Below are positions 33,665-44,261 of a stretch of 64,000 nucleotides of DNA, piece by piece. The notes below the pieces were generated by a model that saw only the letters and a program-made list of their open reading frames with translations, did no database searches and was not told the DNA's origin. A program made the position numbers and the translations under genes. The stretch is from Pelobates cultripes (lineage: Eukaryota > Chordata > Amphibia > Anura > Pelobatidae), in the NCBI GenBank assembly GCA_933207985.1, contig OW240912.1, positions 77,626,829 to 77,690,828 of the forward strand, written 5' to 3'. Numbering within the stretch: position 1 is the stretch's first letter; each line of letters opens with the position of its first letter.

Positions 33665-33728
33665 AGCCGGCATACACAGTCTGATCCCAACGGATCGGCT
33701 TGGGGATGTCCGGAGGAGTACTCACGAA

Positions 33729-36700
33729 TCACGGCTCCAAGTCTGTTTGTCTAGACAACCCGTCGGCGTTGCCATTCTGCTTCCCAGGGCGGTAGTGGAT
33801 AGTAAAGTCAAAAGGCTGCAGCGCCAAACTCCAGCGCAGCAGCCTGGCATTGTCTCCGGACACCCTGTTCAGCCACACCAACGGGTTGTGATCCGTGAGT
33901 AAAGTGAAGGGTTGCCCGTATAAGTAGGGTTGCAACTTCTTGAGGGCCCACACCACAGCCAGGCACTCCTTTTCAATGGCGGCGTAGCTTACTTCCCTGG
34001 GTAAAAGTTTTCGGCTTAGGTAAGCTACGGGGTGCTCGCCGCCATCGGGTCCAACTTGGCTCAGTACTGCTCCCAATCCAAACATAGAAGCGTCTGTGTG
34101 GACGAGAAAGCGTTTAGTTGGATCAGGAGCAGAAAGTACAGGAGAGTTAACAAGCGCCGTCTTGAGCTGTTGGAACGCCTGCTCACACTCTGGGGCCCAG
34201 ACTACTAACTTAGGGAGGTTCTTGCGGGTCAGGTCTGTGAGGGGTTTGGCGAGGGCGCTATAGTTGGCCACAAACTTCCGGTAGTACCCGGCGGTCCCTA
34301 AAAAGGCGAGCACTTGGGTCTTGGTGCGAGGGGTAGGCCATTGGGCGACTGCCTCTATTTTAGCAGGTTCGGGTTTCTGTTGCCCACTCCCTACCCGGTG
34401 CCCCAGATACTGGACTTCCGCCATACCGATATGGCATTTGCTGGGTTTTAGGGTCAGTCCGGCCTCTCGGATTCGGTCTAGAATGGCTCCTATGTGAACC
34501 AGATGTTCGTGCCAGGAGTGGCTGAATATGGCGATATCATCTAGATACGCGCAGGCATACTCCTGGAACCCATCTAATAGTCTGTCCACCATTCTCTGGA
34601 AGGTAGCTGGAGCGTTTTTCATCCCGAATGGCATGACCTTAAACTGATACAGGCCAAACGGGGTGACAAAAGCCGACTTAGGGATGGCGTCTTCCGCTAA
34701 GGGAATCTGCCAGTACCCTTTGCACAAGTCTATAGTGGTTAGGTATTGACCCCTGGCCATCTTGTCGAGGAGTTCGTCTATTCGGGGCATGGGATATGCG
34801 TCAGAGGTCGTTTTATCGTTGAGCCGTCGGTAGTCTACGCAGAAACGGGTCGTCCCGTCCCGTTTTGGCACCAGTACTACCGGGGAGGCCCAGGGGCTGT
34901 CCGAGTGCTCTATTACTCCTAGCTGAATCATCTCCTCAATTTCCTTGCGCATATTTTCCTTGACTGCTTCTGGAGTGCGGTATGGGGGTTGGCGCAAGGG
35001 GGTCGGATCTAACGTTTCTACCTTATGGGTAGCCAACGGGGTATAGCCGGGTAAATTGGAAAACGTGGCCTTCTTTTCCCGAAGCAACTTTTGTACCTGG
35101 GCCCGTTCTTGGGCATTTAATCTTTCTCCTAACTGTACCTCTCCCAGATCTCCGCTCTGGCCCTCTTGGTCTAGGAGATCGGGTAGGGGTAGGTTATCAA
35201 AATCTTCCGTGGCAGGGGCACAGATTGCGGTGACTTCCTCAGTACGTTCGTGGTATGGCTTGAGCATGTTCACATGGAGCATGCGTTTGCCTCCCACGCC
35301 GGTAACCGGGCCGATCACATAGGTGGTGTCACAGATCTGTTCCACCACTTTGTATGGGCCCTGCCAGGAAGCCTGCAGCTTATCTTTGTGGACGGGTCGC
35401 AGGATTAGGACTTTCTGCCCCACCTGGAAGCTGCGGTCCCTGGCTCCCTTATCATACCATCGGCGCTGTCGCTGTTGCGCTACCTGGAGATTGTCTCGGA
35501 CGGTCTGGGTTAGCCTCTCCAGGCGTTCCCTGAACTCGAGCACATATGGTAAGATAGGGGTGCCATTAATGGTTTCGTCTCCCTCCCAGTGTTCCCGTAT
35601 CAAGTCAAGAGGTCCCCTCACTCTCCTCCCGAATAATAATTCGAACGGAGAGAATCCGGTGGATTCTTGCGGCACTTCTCGATATGCGAACAGTAGGTGG
35701 GGTAAAAACCGCTCCCAGTCTTTTTGGGTGTCCATGAACGTGCGGATCATTTGTTTCAGGGTTCCGTTAAACCGTTCACAGAGCCCATTGGACTGGGGGT
35801 GATATGGGGAGTTGAGGATTTGTTGTATCCCACATATTTTCCAGAGCTGATGGGTCACTTCAGCAGTAAACTGGGTGCCTCTATCGGAGATAATCTCCCG
35901 GGGAAATCCTACCCGGGTGAATATCCTCATCAGGGCCTCGGCTACCGTTTCTGCGTGTACGTTCGTTAGGGCCACTGCCTCGGGGTACCGGGTGGCGTAG
36001 TCCACCACAGTTAGGACATACTTCTTGCCGGAGGGGCTGGGTTTTGCAAGGGGACCTATGATGTCTACTGCCACCCTACTGAATGGTTCTTCAATGATGG
36101 GCAGAGACCGTAGTCGGGCTTTGTATCTGTCCCCCCTCTTGCCTACCCTTTGGCAGGTATCGCAGGTCTGACAATATCGCTTAATATCCTGGGAAATACC
36201 TGGCCAAAAGAAATTTTGGGTCAGCCTGTGCTTGGTCCGACTGATGCCTAGGTGTCCAGACAGAGGGATATCATGGGCTATGCGTAACAGCTCTAACCTA
36301 TACTTTCGAGGCACTATTAGCTGTTTAATGGGCAACGGTATTGACCCGGACACTACCTTCTCTGCGTGCCGATATAGTAGTCCTTTGTCCCAGATATATC
36401 TTTCCCCCTCTAACCCGGCTTGATCTTTATCCATGCGGTCTTTGTATACCTGTAACGAAGGATCTAGGGCTACTTCGGCCCCGAACTCTATGGAATTGGC
36501 CCAGGGCATGATAGGGGGTAGGGGAGGGTCATTGCTTACCTGAGCCTCAGAGTGTTCGGATGGTGCAGTGGTGCGGGCCTGTTGCCGGGTCACAGCCGGG
36601 TATGCTTCTTGTACGGTGGGCTGTGGAACAAAAGCTGAAGTCAGCTCCCCCAAATCGTTGCCCAAAATCACATCCGCTGGCAAGTCTTGCATCATCCCCA

Positions 36701-36989
36701 CATATACATTCCCGTGCCCCGCTCCCCAATTCAAGTGCACCTTGGCCGTGGGTACTTTGTAAATGGCTCCCCCAGCCACCCGCACAGCCACACAGTCCCC
36801 CGTGAGCTTGGGCTTTGGTACCAGATGACTGCGTACTAGAGTTAGGGTGGCTCCAGAGTCACGAAGTCCTTGTACTTTCCTCCCCTCCATGTGTACTTCC
36901 TGGCGGTGCCCTTGGCGGTTATCGGAGGCGGCCTGGATAGGGTTCACCTCGTGTAGAGTGCCGAGGGGTTCCTCCCGGGTTGTCCCCAA
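33729..36989 (-). CDS. pol: Gypsy Pol: protease-integrase-RT-RNase H
   Basis: A 1086-residue uninterrupted frame that makes the enzymes for copying and integrating the element. Protease: DSG at 44-46 and VILGND at 107-112. Integrase: HHCC finger H239, H246, C276, C279; catalytic D309, D369, E405 with D35E-like spacing; a GPY module at 544-546. RT: LVPKRDGTTRFCVDYR (706 on), D754, YLDD at 815-818. RNase H: D966, E1006, D1033. All catalytic residues I looked for are present. The frame actually stays open upstream to the TAA at 37161-37163 and includes a CCHC knuckle just after it, so the listed start (TTG) is arbitrary and the protein is probably made as a Gag-Pol fusion. Confidence 0.95.
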   Translation of the reverse strand: MGTTREEPLGTLHEVNPIQAASDNRQGHRQEVHMEGRKVQGLRDSGATLTLVRSHLVPKPKLTGDCVAVRVAGGAIYKVPTAKVHLNWGAGHGNVYVGMMQDLPADVILGNDLGELTSAFVPQPTVQEAYPAVTRQQARTTAPSEHSEAQVSNDPPLPPIMPWANSIEFGAEVALDPSLQVYKDRMDKDQAGLEGERYIWDKGLLYRHAEKVVSGSIPLPIKQLIVPRKYRLELLRIAHDIPLSGHLGISRTKHRLTQNFFWPGISQDIKRYCQTCDTCQRVGKRGDRYKARLRSLPIIEEPFSRVAVDIIGPLAKPSPSGKKYVLTVVDYATRYPEAVALTNVHAETVAEALMRIFTRVGFPREIISDRGTQFTAEVTHQLWKICGIQQILNSPYHPQSNGLCERFNGTLKQMIRTFMDTQKDWERFLPHLLFAYREVPQESTGFSPFELLFGRRVRGPLDLIREHWEGDETINGTPILPYVLEFRERLERLTQTVRDNLQVAQQRQRRWYDKGARDRSFQVGQKVLILRPVHKDKLQASWQGPYKVVEQICDTTYVIGPVTGVGGKRMLHVNMLKPYHERTEEVTAICAPATEDFDNLPLPDLLDQEGQSGDLGEVQLGERLNAQERAQVQKLLREKKATFSNLPGYTPLATHKVETLDPTPLRQPPYRTPEAVKENMRKEIEEMIQLGVIEHSDSPWASPVVLVPKRDGTTRFCVDYRRLNDKTTSDAYPMPRIDELLDKMARGQYLTTIDLCKGYWQIPLAEDAIPKSAFVTPFGLYQFKVMPFGMKNAPATFQRMVDRLLDGFQEYACAYLDDIAIFSHSWHEHLVHIGAILDRIREAGLTLKPSKCHIGMAEVQYLGHRVGSGQQKPEPAKIEAVAQWPTPRTKTQVLAFLGTAGYYRKFVANYSALAKPLTDLTRKNLPKLVVWAPECEQAFQQLKTALVNSPVLSAPDPTKRFLVHTDASMFGLGAVLSQVGPDGGEHPVAYLSRKLLPREVSYAAIEKECLAVVWALKKLQPYLYGQPFTLLTDHNPLVWLNRVSGDNARLLRWSLALQPFDFTIHYRPGKQNGNADGLSRQTDLEP

Positions 36990-37160
36990 CTCCAGATTTT
37001 GGTAGGATTCGGCCTGTAGACAATGGAGTGCGGCACGGTTGCTCGGGGCGGCGTTATTCCATCTGGGTCGAGGCCGGTTCCATGGGCAGTCTCTCTGGAT
37101 GTGCCCCTGTTGGTTGCAGGTATGGCACCGGATTGGTGGACGTGCTGAATATCTGGGGGG

Positions 37161-37961
37161 TTAGGAATTCTGGTTTACCCCTGGTCGCTGGTGAGTTGCG
37201 GGGCCCCCTGGAGGGCTGGTCGTTGCAGGGGGGATGGTGGCTCGGGTTGGTATGGGTTCATCTCTCCGATTGTCCTGGAAATCGTCTGCCATATTAGCCG
37301 CTTCCTGCAGGGTGTGTGGCTTTCTGTCCCGGATCCAGTTTTGTAGGTAGGTCGGGACGCCATTGAAGAATTGTTCCAGTACCATTAGCTGGAACAGACC
37401 CTCCAATGTATCAACTTGGGCTGCCTCCAGCCACCCCTTGGCAGCTCGTTGCAGCTGGTGCGCCCATTCCACATGGGTGTCCTTAGTAGGTTTTTTAATG
37501 TCCCGAAACTTCTTTCGGTATGCCTCTGATGTGATGGCATACCGGGCTAGGATGGCCCGTTTTACTTTAGCGTAGTCTCTACTATCCTCGTCTGGTACTG
37601 CCCGGTACGCTTCGGCGGCTCGCCCAGATAATCTCCCCGCTAGTAGGGGTACTCTGTCTGCATCATTAATTTCGTGCAGCAAACACAGTCTCTCGAAATC
37701 CTGTAAATAGTCGTCAACGCCACCCTCTGTCTCCACATAGCTTTTGAAGGCTTGATATGGGATTTTGGCTTTCCCTGGGAAAATATGGACTGGCGTTGCG
37801 GCTCTTTCCCCGGCTTGCTGGTTCCCTGGCGGTCCCCTAGCCATAATGTACTCCTGTACATCAGCGAACAGCCGGTTAATCATCTCTGTAGATGGGGGTT
37901 CAGGAAATAAAGCCATTCGTGCTCGGAATTCCGCTGTAAATTCGTGGGTTTGTCCCTCCAT
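37161..37961 (-). CDS. gag: Gypsy Gag, capsid region
   Basis: 266 residues starting at an ATG (37961). Gag forms the particle. The middle part has a Ty3/Gypsy capsid look: YVETEGGVDDYLQDFERLC, AGRLSGRAAEAYRAV, KVKRAILARYAIT and a tail with LEQFFNGVPTYLQNWIRDRKP. It ends at TAA (37161-37163), directly followed in the same frame by a zinc knuckle RCHTCNQQGHIQRDC (about 37090-37130), which normally belongs to Gag. So the stop lies inside Gag: either one inactivating mutation or a readthrough stop before nucleocapsid and Pol. Confidence 0.85.
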   Translation of the reverse strand: MEGQTHEFTAEFRARMALFPEPPSTEMINRLFADVQEYIMARGPPGNQQAGERAATPVHIFPGKAKIPYQAFKSYVETEGGVDDYLQDFERLCLLHEINDADRVPLLAGRLSGRAAEAYRAVPDEDSRDYAKVKRAILARYAITSEAYRKKFRDIKKPTKDTHVEWAHQLQRAAKGWLEAAQVDTLEGLFQLMVLEQFFNGVPTYLQNWIRDRKPHTLQEAANMADDFQDNRRDEPIPTRATIPPATTSPPGGPATHQRPGVNQNS

Positions 37962-38086
37962 TCGAGGTGCTGCAGCATGAGCTCCGTAATTAGGACAGCC
38001 TTTGCCTTGTTACTGGCGATTGCTCCTCTTGCTTCCAGCAGCTCCTTTAATGTGCTCCGTTTTAGCAGGGCGTAATCTGTTCCCAT
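37880..38086 (-). CDS. Gypsy Gag N-terminal frame, SAP-like
   Basis: 68 codons from an ATG at 38086. LLKRSTLKELLEARGAIASN has the leucine/RG pattern of SAP-type helix-extension-helix motifs. It overlaps the next gag frame by about 80 nt in a different frame, so either a 1-nt indel separates it from the rest of Gag or it is a short separate leader peptide. Confidence 0.55.
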   Translation of the reverse strand: MGTDYALLKRSTLKELLEARGAIASNKAKAVLITELMLQHLEWRDKPTNLQRNSEHEWLYFLNPHLQR

Positions 38087-38190
38087 TCACCTGCTGTTCG
38101 TGAGGTTTATTCGAATGCGCTAATTCCCGAATGCTTGTTCCTTGATTCGTTTAAAAATCTGCCGAACGTTGCTTTGCTGTGTAAATTCAA

Positions 38191-38208
38191 TCCCGTCGCT
38201 TGCCACCA
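38191..38208 (-). promoter_or_regulatory. Primer binding site (candidate)
   Basis: Minus-strand TGGTGGCAAGCGACGGGA starts two bases after the 5' LTR. The TGG start fits a tRNA 3' CCA; I cannot name the tRNA. Confidence 0.6.
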
Positions 38209-38210
38209 AT

Positions 38211-39236
38211 TGTAGCGGAGAGGCAGTATAATCCACGATATCTCCGCTGGGTAACAGGAACAACAAAGGATAATCCAGGGAATCAGCATACCATAATCCA
38301 AACAGCACTGCAGTAACCCTTCCTTCCCAAGAACTAGACGACACATAGGCTGGGAGTCAACTGAGGTTTTAATCACAGGTCACAGTATTTATGCAGTTCC
38401 CCATGCAAGGGGTTTCCAAACTGACATTACAGGGGTTGTACAGGAGGGGACTACATGGGGGACTTACATTACACCATATTTCTCCCATCAGGCACCGCTG
38501 CACGAGAGGGATAGTCTTCCCAGAATGCACCGTTAAGTGGATTATCCCCTCGTGCAGCAGAACCGATAATTCACATAAAAATCAATAACTTGGTGAATAT
38601 ATAGTGGATTTACACGAATGGACGTTCGGCAGATAGCTGGGGTCTGAGGGTATCATTCGTGAGATTACCGCTCAGATCCCAGCTAAAATAACCGAACGCC
38701 GCACGAACAACACAATTCATATAAAACATACAAAAAGAACCGATTGCTATTAGGGAACAAAATACCGAACGTCCCGAAACTCCCGAACGTCCTGGAGGCT
38801 CAGCGGGGCTCATGCCGTCGAGTAGCCGTTTTTAGTACCAGGCGCTCGACGACATAACCCCGCTGGGGGAACAAAGGATCCAAGATGGCCGACCGCCGCA
38901 TGGTCGGTAGTCGAACGACGGCCACCCAGGAGAGCCTCTAATAACCGATTGCAACAATGTTGCAATCGGTTAACTAGCGCCACACGCCTCTAAGTGTGTG
39001 GGCTATTAGGGGGTATCGCATTCGTTTCACGAACGGCCCTCCAAAGTGCCGTTCGTGAAACGAACGAGAATCCCCATACAAACCGCCATTTGCATTCGGC
39101 GGAACAGATAGGTACAGGCAATGCAGGGAATACATGAAGCAGACACATACAGGTACAACGCATCTCTCTCCAGACCTATAGGCAACCCTTAAAGGCATAG
39201 TGTCCAGTTATAGTCCGAGTGGCTAGGTTTGCCACA
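38211..39236 (-). repeat. 5' LTR of the Gypsy element
   Basis: Near-identical to 32623-33647; differences seen at the CCGCG/CCACG, GAGG/GAGA, GGGGA/GGGGGA, ACGGG/ACGAG and CAGGC/CAGAC words. Confidence 0.93.
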
Positions 39237-40172
39237 TATATAAAATAAATAAATGTGGAAATATTGTAGTGCATAAACATATATATAAAATAAATAAATG
39301 TGGAAATATTGTACTGCATGATCACCACCGTCCTGCCGGGTCCAGGTCGCAAACGTGTACGTGCTCCACCCCTAAAGTGACATAATCACGTGAGAACGTG
39401 AAGGCACGTTGTTGCTGTTATGAAGGACATATACAAAAAATACCCAATCGCAGATTTTGCATGTGGTAGTGTGTCCTATATGGTATTTTTTATTTGTATA
39501 GGGATGGTTCAAAGAGCAGGCTGGCACCATGTGCCCGCACATGACGCATCCAAGGCATCGCACTTTCAAAAGGGTTGACACTCTATATACAATAAGACAC
39601 TTTATCTCATATAGCACTTTATCCTTTGAGGATGTTTATATACTATTTGTAACTTTACATAATAATATTCACTTTCTATCTACATTCTCACAAGCTTTAT
39701 TCCCATATCAATAAGCTTTATATTCATTATTATGTTCATCTTCCTATGGTGTATTCAATACCACAGCGTTCATGATAATATGTGAGATTTACTATCACCC
39801 AAGAGATGTTCATACTGGCTCTTTCTGCTGCGATTGGGCAATCATGGCTTTATTTGTATATGTCCATAGTAACGGCAACGGCGCGCCGCGTTGCTATGGC
39901 GATGTGGGTAACGCCTTCACATTCTCACGGCATTACGTTACTTTAGGGGTGGTGCACGTACACCCATGTCCCAGGATGCAGCAGTAGTCATGCACTACAC
40001 CTGGGGTGAGTCTATTTCCACATTTATTTATTTTATATATATGTTTATGATTTTAGTTTTCACTGTATTGATACTGATGAAAGTCTTTGAATAGGACTGA
40101 AACGTTGATCCTTCCTTTTTAACTTACTTAAATAAAGATTAGATTTTTATAGAAGACCGAGAGTGCAGCTAC
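39237..40172. mobile_element. Foldback element, right part
   Basis: Contains a 60-bp direct duplication (AAACATATATATAAAATAAA and following, 39237-39330), then 39340-39520 that is inverse to 39830-39980, and the right arm 40020-40172 inverse to 32478-32622. No ORF. Together with the left arm the pre-insertion element was about 1.1 kb. Confidence 0.75.
40070..40110 (+). ncRNA. Hammerhead-ribozyme-like motif (right arm)
   Basis: CTGATGA (40074-40080), AGTC...GACT as stem II (40082-40085/40095-40098), GAAAC (40099-40103), GTT and GATC. Mirror image of the left-arm motif, with slight decay: the stem I strand before CTGATGA reads GATA rather than GATC. Confidence 0.5.
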
Positions 40173-40266
40173 CTTTCGACTATTCTGGATAGTCAAAGGC
40201 TCTGCCATTGGTACCCAGCAATTTGATAAGTATTAAGCTTGAGTACAGGGACTTCTAACGCTATTC

Positions 40267-40309
<43 letters not shown>

Positions 40310-41193
40310 AACATACTATCAATTGTTACACTTGCTCTTTCTTTCCTCTATGCAGATTTGCAAATAATCAATTTGTCATTATTGTTTCACTGACTCAACA
40401 TTCTTTGGTCTTTTGTTTGCAAACGTGTGCACATAGTTTGTTAGGAATGGCTAGTGTTAATTCTTGTGAAACTGAGATCATAAATATTTATTACATACTT
40501 TCCAAACTTTTCATGCTTTTGTTTTGATTTGTGTATATGTGTAAAAATGTTTGCTTATTGGTTAAAAAAGAATTGCCATGGGATGTATGCCTCTTTAATG
40601 TCTTCCATGAAAGGACATTGCTAGGTTCGAAATATATCCAGGATGTGAGCCCGTAACAAAGCTTGGTTACCCCTTCCAAAGACCCATTACTAGTTTCTCC
40701 CAAACTCCACACCTCAACATCCGCAAGATATACTTCTTCACACTAACGGATACATACATAAAGACACAAACTCACACATACATACATAGACATGCACTCA
40801 CAGTTAAATGTTTACAGACGGATACATAAAGTCATAGATTACCAAAAACACCCAAACACACATAGGAATACAGATACACACAGGCACACTTAAGTATACA
40901 AAGGAGCACAAAAGCACACACACAGACAGGCAAACAAAAACACACATACACACGCACAAACAGAAAGGCACACATACACACTCACTATAAAATTAAGGAT
41001 ACTGGTACCAGTGCTGGCGCAGCAGAAAGGTGGGCATCAGTGGCTGGTTAAATACTTCATGCAGCTCTCTCTGCCCAACCAGAGTCCAGCATGTGTTTGC
41101 CAGCAGCTCAGATATCATATTCCATTTGGCACTATTCATGTGCCCCAAATATCTTTGTTTCCACAGAAAGCTCAGATCTCTGAATTGCTAGTA
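40173..41193. repeat. Simple-sequence-rich, no gene
   Basis: (AT)n(AC)n at 40270-40310 and a CACA/CATA-rich tract 40740-40985. Rest not recognised. Confidence 0.5.
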
Positions 41194-41201
41194 CACTTCT
41201 C

Positions 41202-41652
41202 CAGGGATGTATTTACCACAAGGCAAAAAAGGCATTTGCCTAGGGTGGCATTTTCAGGTGGGGTGCCAAGAAACACCAAGCTCCCGGACAAATGCCTTGT
41301 TTACCTCATGTTCCGGGGCTGTCCACCTTACTGTGAGTGAGTGTAGCTGTCAGTGTGTCTGTGAGTGAGTGAAAGTGTGTCTTTCAGTGAGAATGGGTGT
41401 GCCTGTGAGTGTGCGTCAGTGTGTGTATGTCATTTTATGTGTATCTGAGAGTGTGTGCATGTCAGTGAAAATGTGTGTTGGTGAAACAGTGTATATCTGT
41501 CAGTGAGTGTATATCAGTGCATGTATCAATGAGGGCATGTGTCTGTCAGTCAAAAAAGCTACATTGACACGAATTGGGGGTGCAAATTTAGATTTTGGGG
41601 GTGCCCGAATTTAGTCGTGCCTAGGGCAGCACAAATCCAAAATACACCACTG
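41202..41652. mobile_element. Non-autonomous hAT, 451 bp
   Basis: Exact 8-bp duplication CACTTCTC (41194-41201 and 41653-41660). Ends CAGGGATGTATTTACC and, complement of the right, CAGTGGTGTATTTTGG. Middle is TGTCAGTGAGTG-rich. No ORF. Confidence 0.85.
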
Positions 41653-41949
41653 CACTTCTCTATACTGCTTTGTGAGCAGCTCCCAATCGAAACTCACTGA
41701 GCAGATTGGAAATTAGTGTTTAGATGAGAGAAGTACTTCTCTTATCCAAAATGGAACCCACCATCCACAAGGAATTTCTAAGGGTGAATCCAAAAAATGC
41801 CATGGAATTAAAATCATACTGTAAATGTTTTAAAAGTCTAACATTTACTATGGAATAAAAACAATAAAAGAATAAACTTAAAAAGGTAACTCCAGGCTAT
41901 GCTGTGCCGCAAAAAAAAGTTGAGATGCATCACCTCGGCTGGCAAATTA

Positions 41950-42419
41950 CATAGTTACATATGCTTAAAAGAGACATGGGTCTATCAAGTTCAGCCACAT
42001 TTGTTTTTTGCTGTTGATCCAAAAGAGGGCAATAAAACCCAGTTTGAAGCACTTCCAATTTTGCAACAAACTAGGAAAAAAAATCCCTCTTGACCCCAGA
42101 ATGGCAGTCAGATTTATCCTTGGATCAAGAAGCTATCACCCTATAGTTGAGAACTCATATAATTGAATTATCTGTTTTTGCAAGTATGAATCTAGTTACT
42201 GTTTAAACATCTGTATGGAATCTGATAAACCACTTCTTCAGGCAGAGAATTCCACATCCTTAATGTTCTTACGGTAAAAAATCTTTTCCTTAAACTAAAT
42301 CTTCTTTCTTCCAGTCTAAATGCATGACCTCGTGTCCTATATAAAGTCCTGTTTGTGAATAGATTTACACACAATGGTGATTTGTATTGGCCCTGGATAT
42401 ATTTGTATAATGTTACACC
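41950..42419 (-). pseudogene. LINE 3' end (CR1/L2/Rex-like), split
   Basis: 42400-42192 encodes the LINE C-terminal block (TRGHAFRLEERRFSLRKRFF, MWNSLPEEVV), related to 25304-25564. The 3' UTR follows to about 41950 with TTACATAGTTACATA-type tail. Its 5' part lies at 44063-44240, beyond the inserted hAT. Confidence 0.65.
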
Positions 42420-43637
42420 CAGGGCCGTCTCTAACATTGATTGGACACTGGGCAGGCATTTGTTTGGGCCCCCTGGATCCTGCCATCCCTCTAGCGCAAG
42501 AGCAGAGAAAAAATAGATCCTCATCTGTTGTACAATTCCAACGATGCTATGCCAGCTGGGGATCTACCATTTGTCCATTTTTGCAGGGCTGTATTTGTGA
42601 GCAGTGTTTGTGCATTTGAATGTGAGCATGTTGTTGTATACAGTATGTGTGTGCATGTAGGGTGTAGTATTGGTGTTTAAGTGTAGGGATGTGTTTCCAT
42701 ATACTTTTTGAGTTTGAATTCAGGGGTGTGTTTGTATGTAATGTTTGCAGGGGTGTGGTTGCATGTTGTTTGATTGCCGTGATGTATGAATGTCAACATT
42801 CACAGATATACATACACATTAGCACACTGATACATGCACACATCTGGACACACTGACAAAGACTGGTGTATACACACACAGCCACATACATAAATACACG
42901 TGCACACACAGAGATAAAAACACTGGAACATCCACACACAGAGATACACACTTACACACACTGACACAGATATATACACAAATACATATGTATTTGTGTG
43001 CAGTGTTGGCGTAGGAATGCTGGGATGTATGCATTGTCACACAGATGCACTCTCACACAAACAGTGATTCACACAGGAACACAGATACACATGCAGTGGT
43101 GTATTTGTGTGCATTGTTAATGTTGGAATGCAGGGTTGTATTTGTGTGCAATGTTAGATGGGATGTATGCATTGCCACACGCACAGATACACACTTACAC
43201 ATACTGACACTCATACACACACAGGTACATATACACAGACAAGCAGGTACACATACAAACTGACACATAGGTATACATACACACAGATACACATAAACAC
43301 TGACACAAAGGTACATGTACACTGACACAAACACAGCCATATAAACACACACTGACACAAACACACTGACACACACAGCCAGATACACACTTACACACAC
43401 ACAGTCAGATACAGACACACACACACAGTCAGACACAAACACAGCCAGATACAATCACAGCCAGCCAGATACAAACACACACACACACACACACACACAG
43501 TGAGATATACACACACAGTGAGATATACACACACACATACAGCCAGATACACACACATACAGCCAGATACACACACAGCCAGATACACACACACACAGCC
43601 AGATACACACACAGTCAGATACACACACACACTGACA

Positions 43638-43673
<36 letters not shown>

Positions 43674-44054
43674 CATATGAATTCACATAGTTTAGCCACC
43701 CTCCTTACCTTTACAGAAGTGTGGCTTCCCTGTGGTCCAGTGGGAGCTGGATGGCTGAGATTGATGGGAGTCTTCTTCTTCTTGGTCTGTACCTCCTCCT
43801 CCCCAGGGGCACTCTGTTAATTGGGAGGAAGTGACCTCACAACACTTCCTCCCAGCAGGCAGGAAGACAGGGGCCGGTCTGCAGCTCTCTTAAAGGGCCG
43901 GGGCCCCTGATTACATCACCATTTCTCAGTATCCCGGTGGGCTGTTCAGACCTAGCTGCGGGCAGGGGGCCCACAGGGCAGCTGCTTTGGGTCCCCCAGG
44001 AGCAACTGGGCCCGGGGCAGCTGCCCTGTTTGCCCCTTGTTAAAGACGGCCCTG
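42420..44054. mobile_element. Non-autonomous hAT, 1.6 kb, CA-rich
   Basis: Exact 8-bp duplication GTTACACC (42412-42419, 44055-44062). Perfect terminal inverted repeats CAGGGCCGTCT/AGACGGCCCTG. The inside is dominated by ACACAGATACACA-type repeats (42800-43675) with two nearly pure CA runs. No transposase. Inserted in the LINE at 41950-44240. Confidence 0.92.
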
Positions 44055-44062
44055 GTTACACC

Positions 44063-44245
44063 CTTCCAAAGCCCCATCCCTAGTTTCTCCTTTGAGTCGA
44101 TGTTTTTCTAAACTAAAGAGGTGTAAATTTGTTAACATTTCTTCATAGCTAAAATGTTCCTATCCTGTTATTAATTTTGTAGTCCGCCTCTGCACTCTTT
44201 CTAGTGCCACAATATCCTTCTTTAGAACAGGTGCCCAAAATTCTT
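44063..44245 (-). pseudogene. LINE fragment, 5' continuation of 41950-42419
   Basis: CTTCCAAAGCCCCATCCCTA to CAGGTGCCCAAAATT continues the split LINE on the minus strand. Confidence 0.55.
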
Positions 44246-44261
44246 ATAGCTCACGGTAGTG

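Larger units (their letters stand above)
32623..39236 (-). mobile_element. Ty3/Gypsy retrotransposon, Gmr1-like (IN before RT)
   Basis: 6.6 kb on the minus strand, bounded by TATAT duplications (32618-32622 and 39237-39241), with near-identical LTRs of 1025 and 1026 bp. By eye the LTRs differ by about four substitutions and one 1-nt indel, so insertion is recent. Internal part: gag, then one long pol frame with protease, integrase, RT, RNase H in that order. Integrase ahead of RT is the Ty1/copia order; among Ty3/Gypsy elements it defines the Gmr1 group. It is inserted in the foldback element. Confidence 0.93.

Noticed and set aside
35323..35802. Plus-strand ORF of 159 codons
   Set aside because: Antisense shadow of Gypsy integrase.
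42819..43820. Open frames rich in Val/Cys/Ser or Thr/His
   Set aside because: Produced by CA/TG repeats; no domain.
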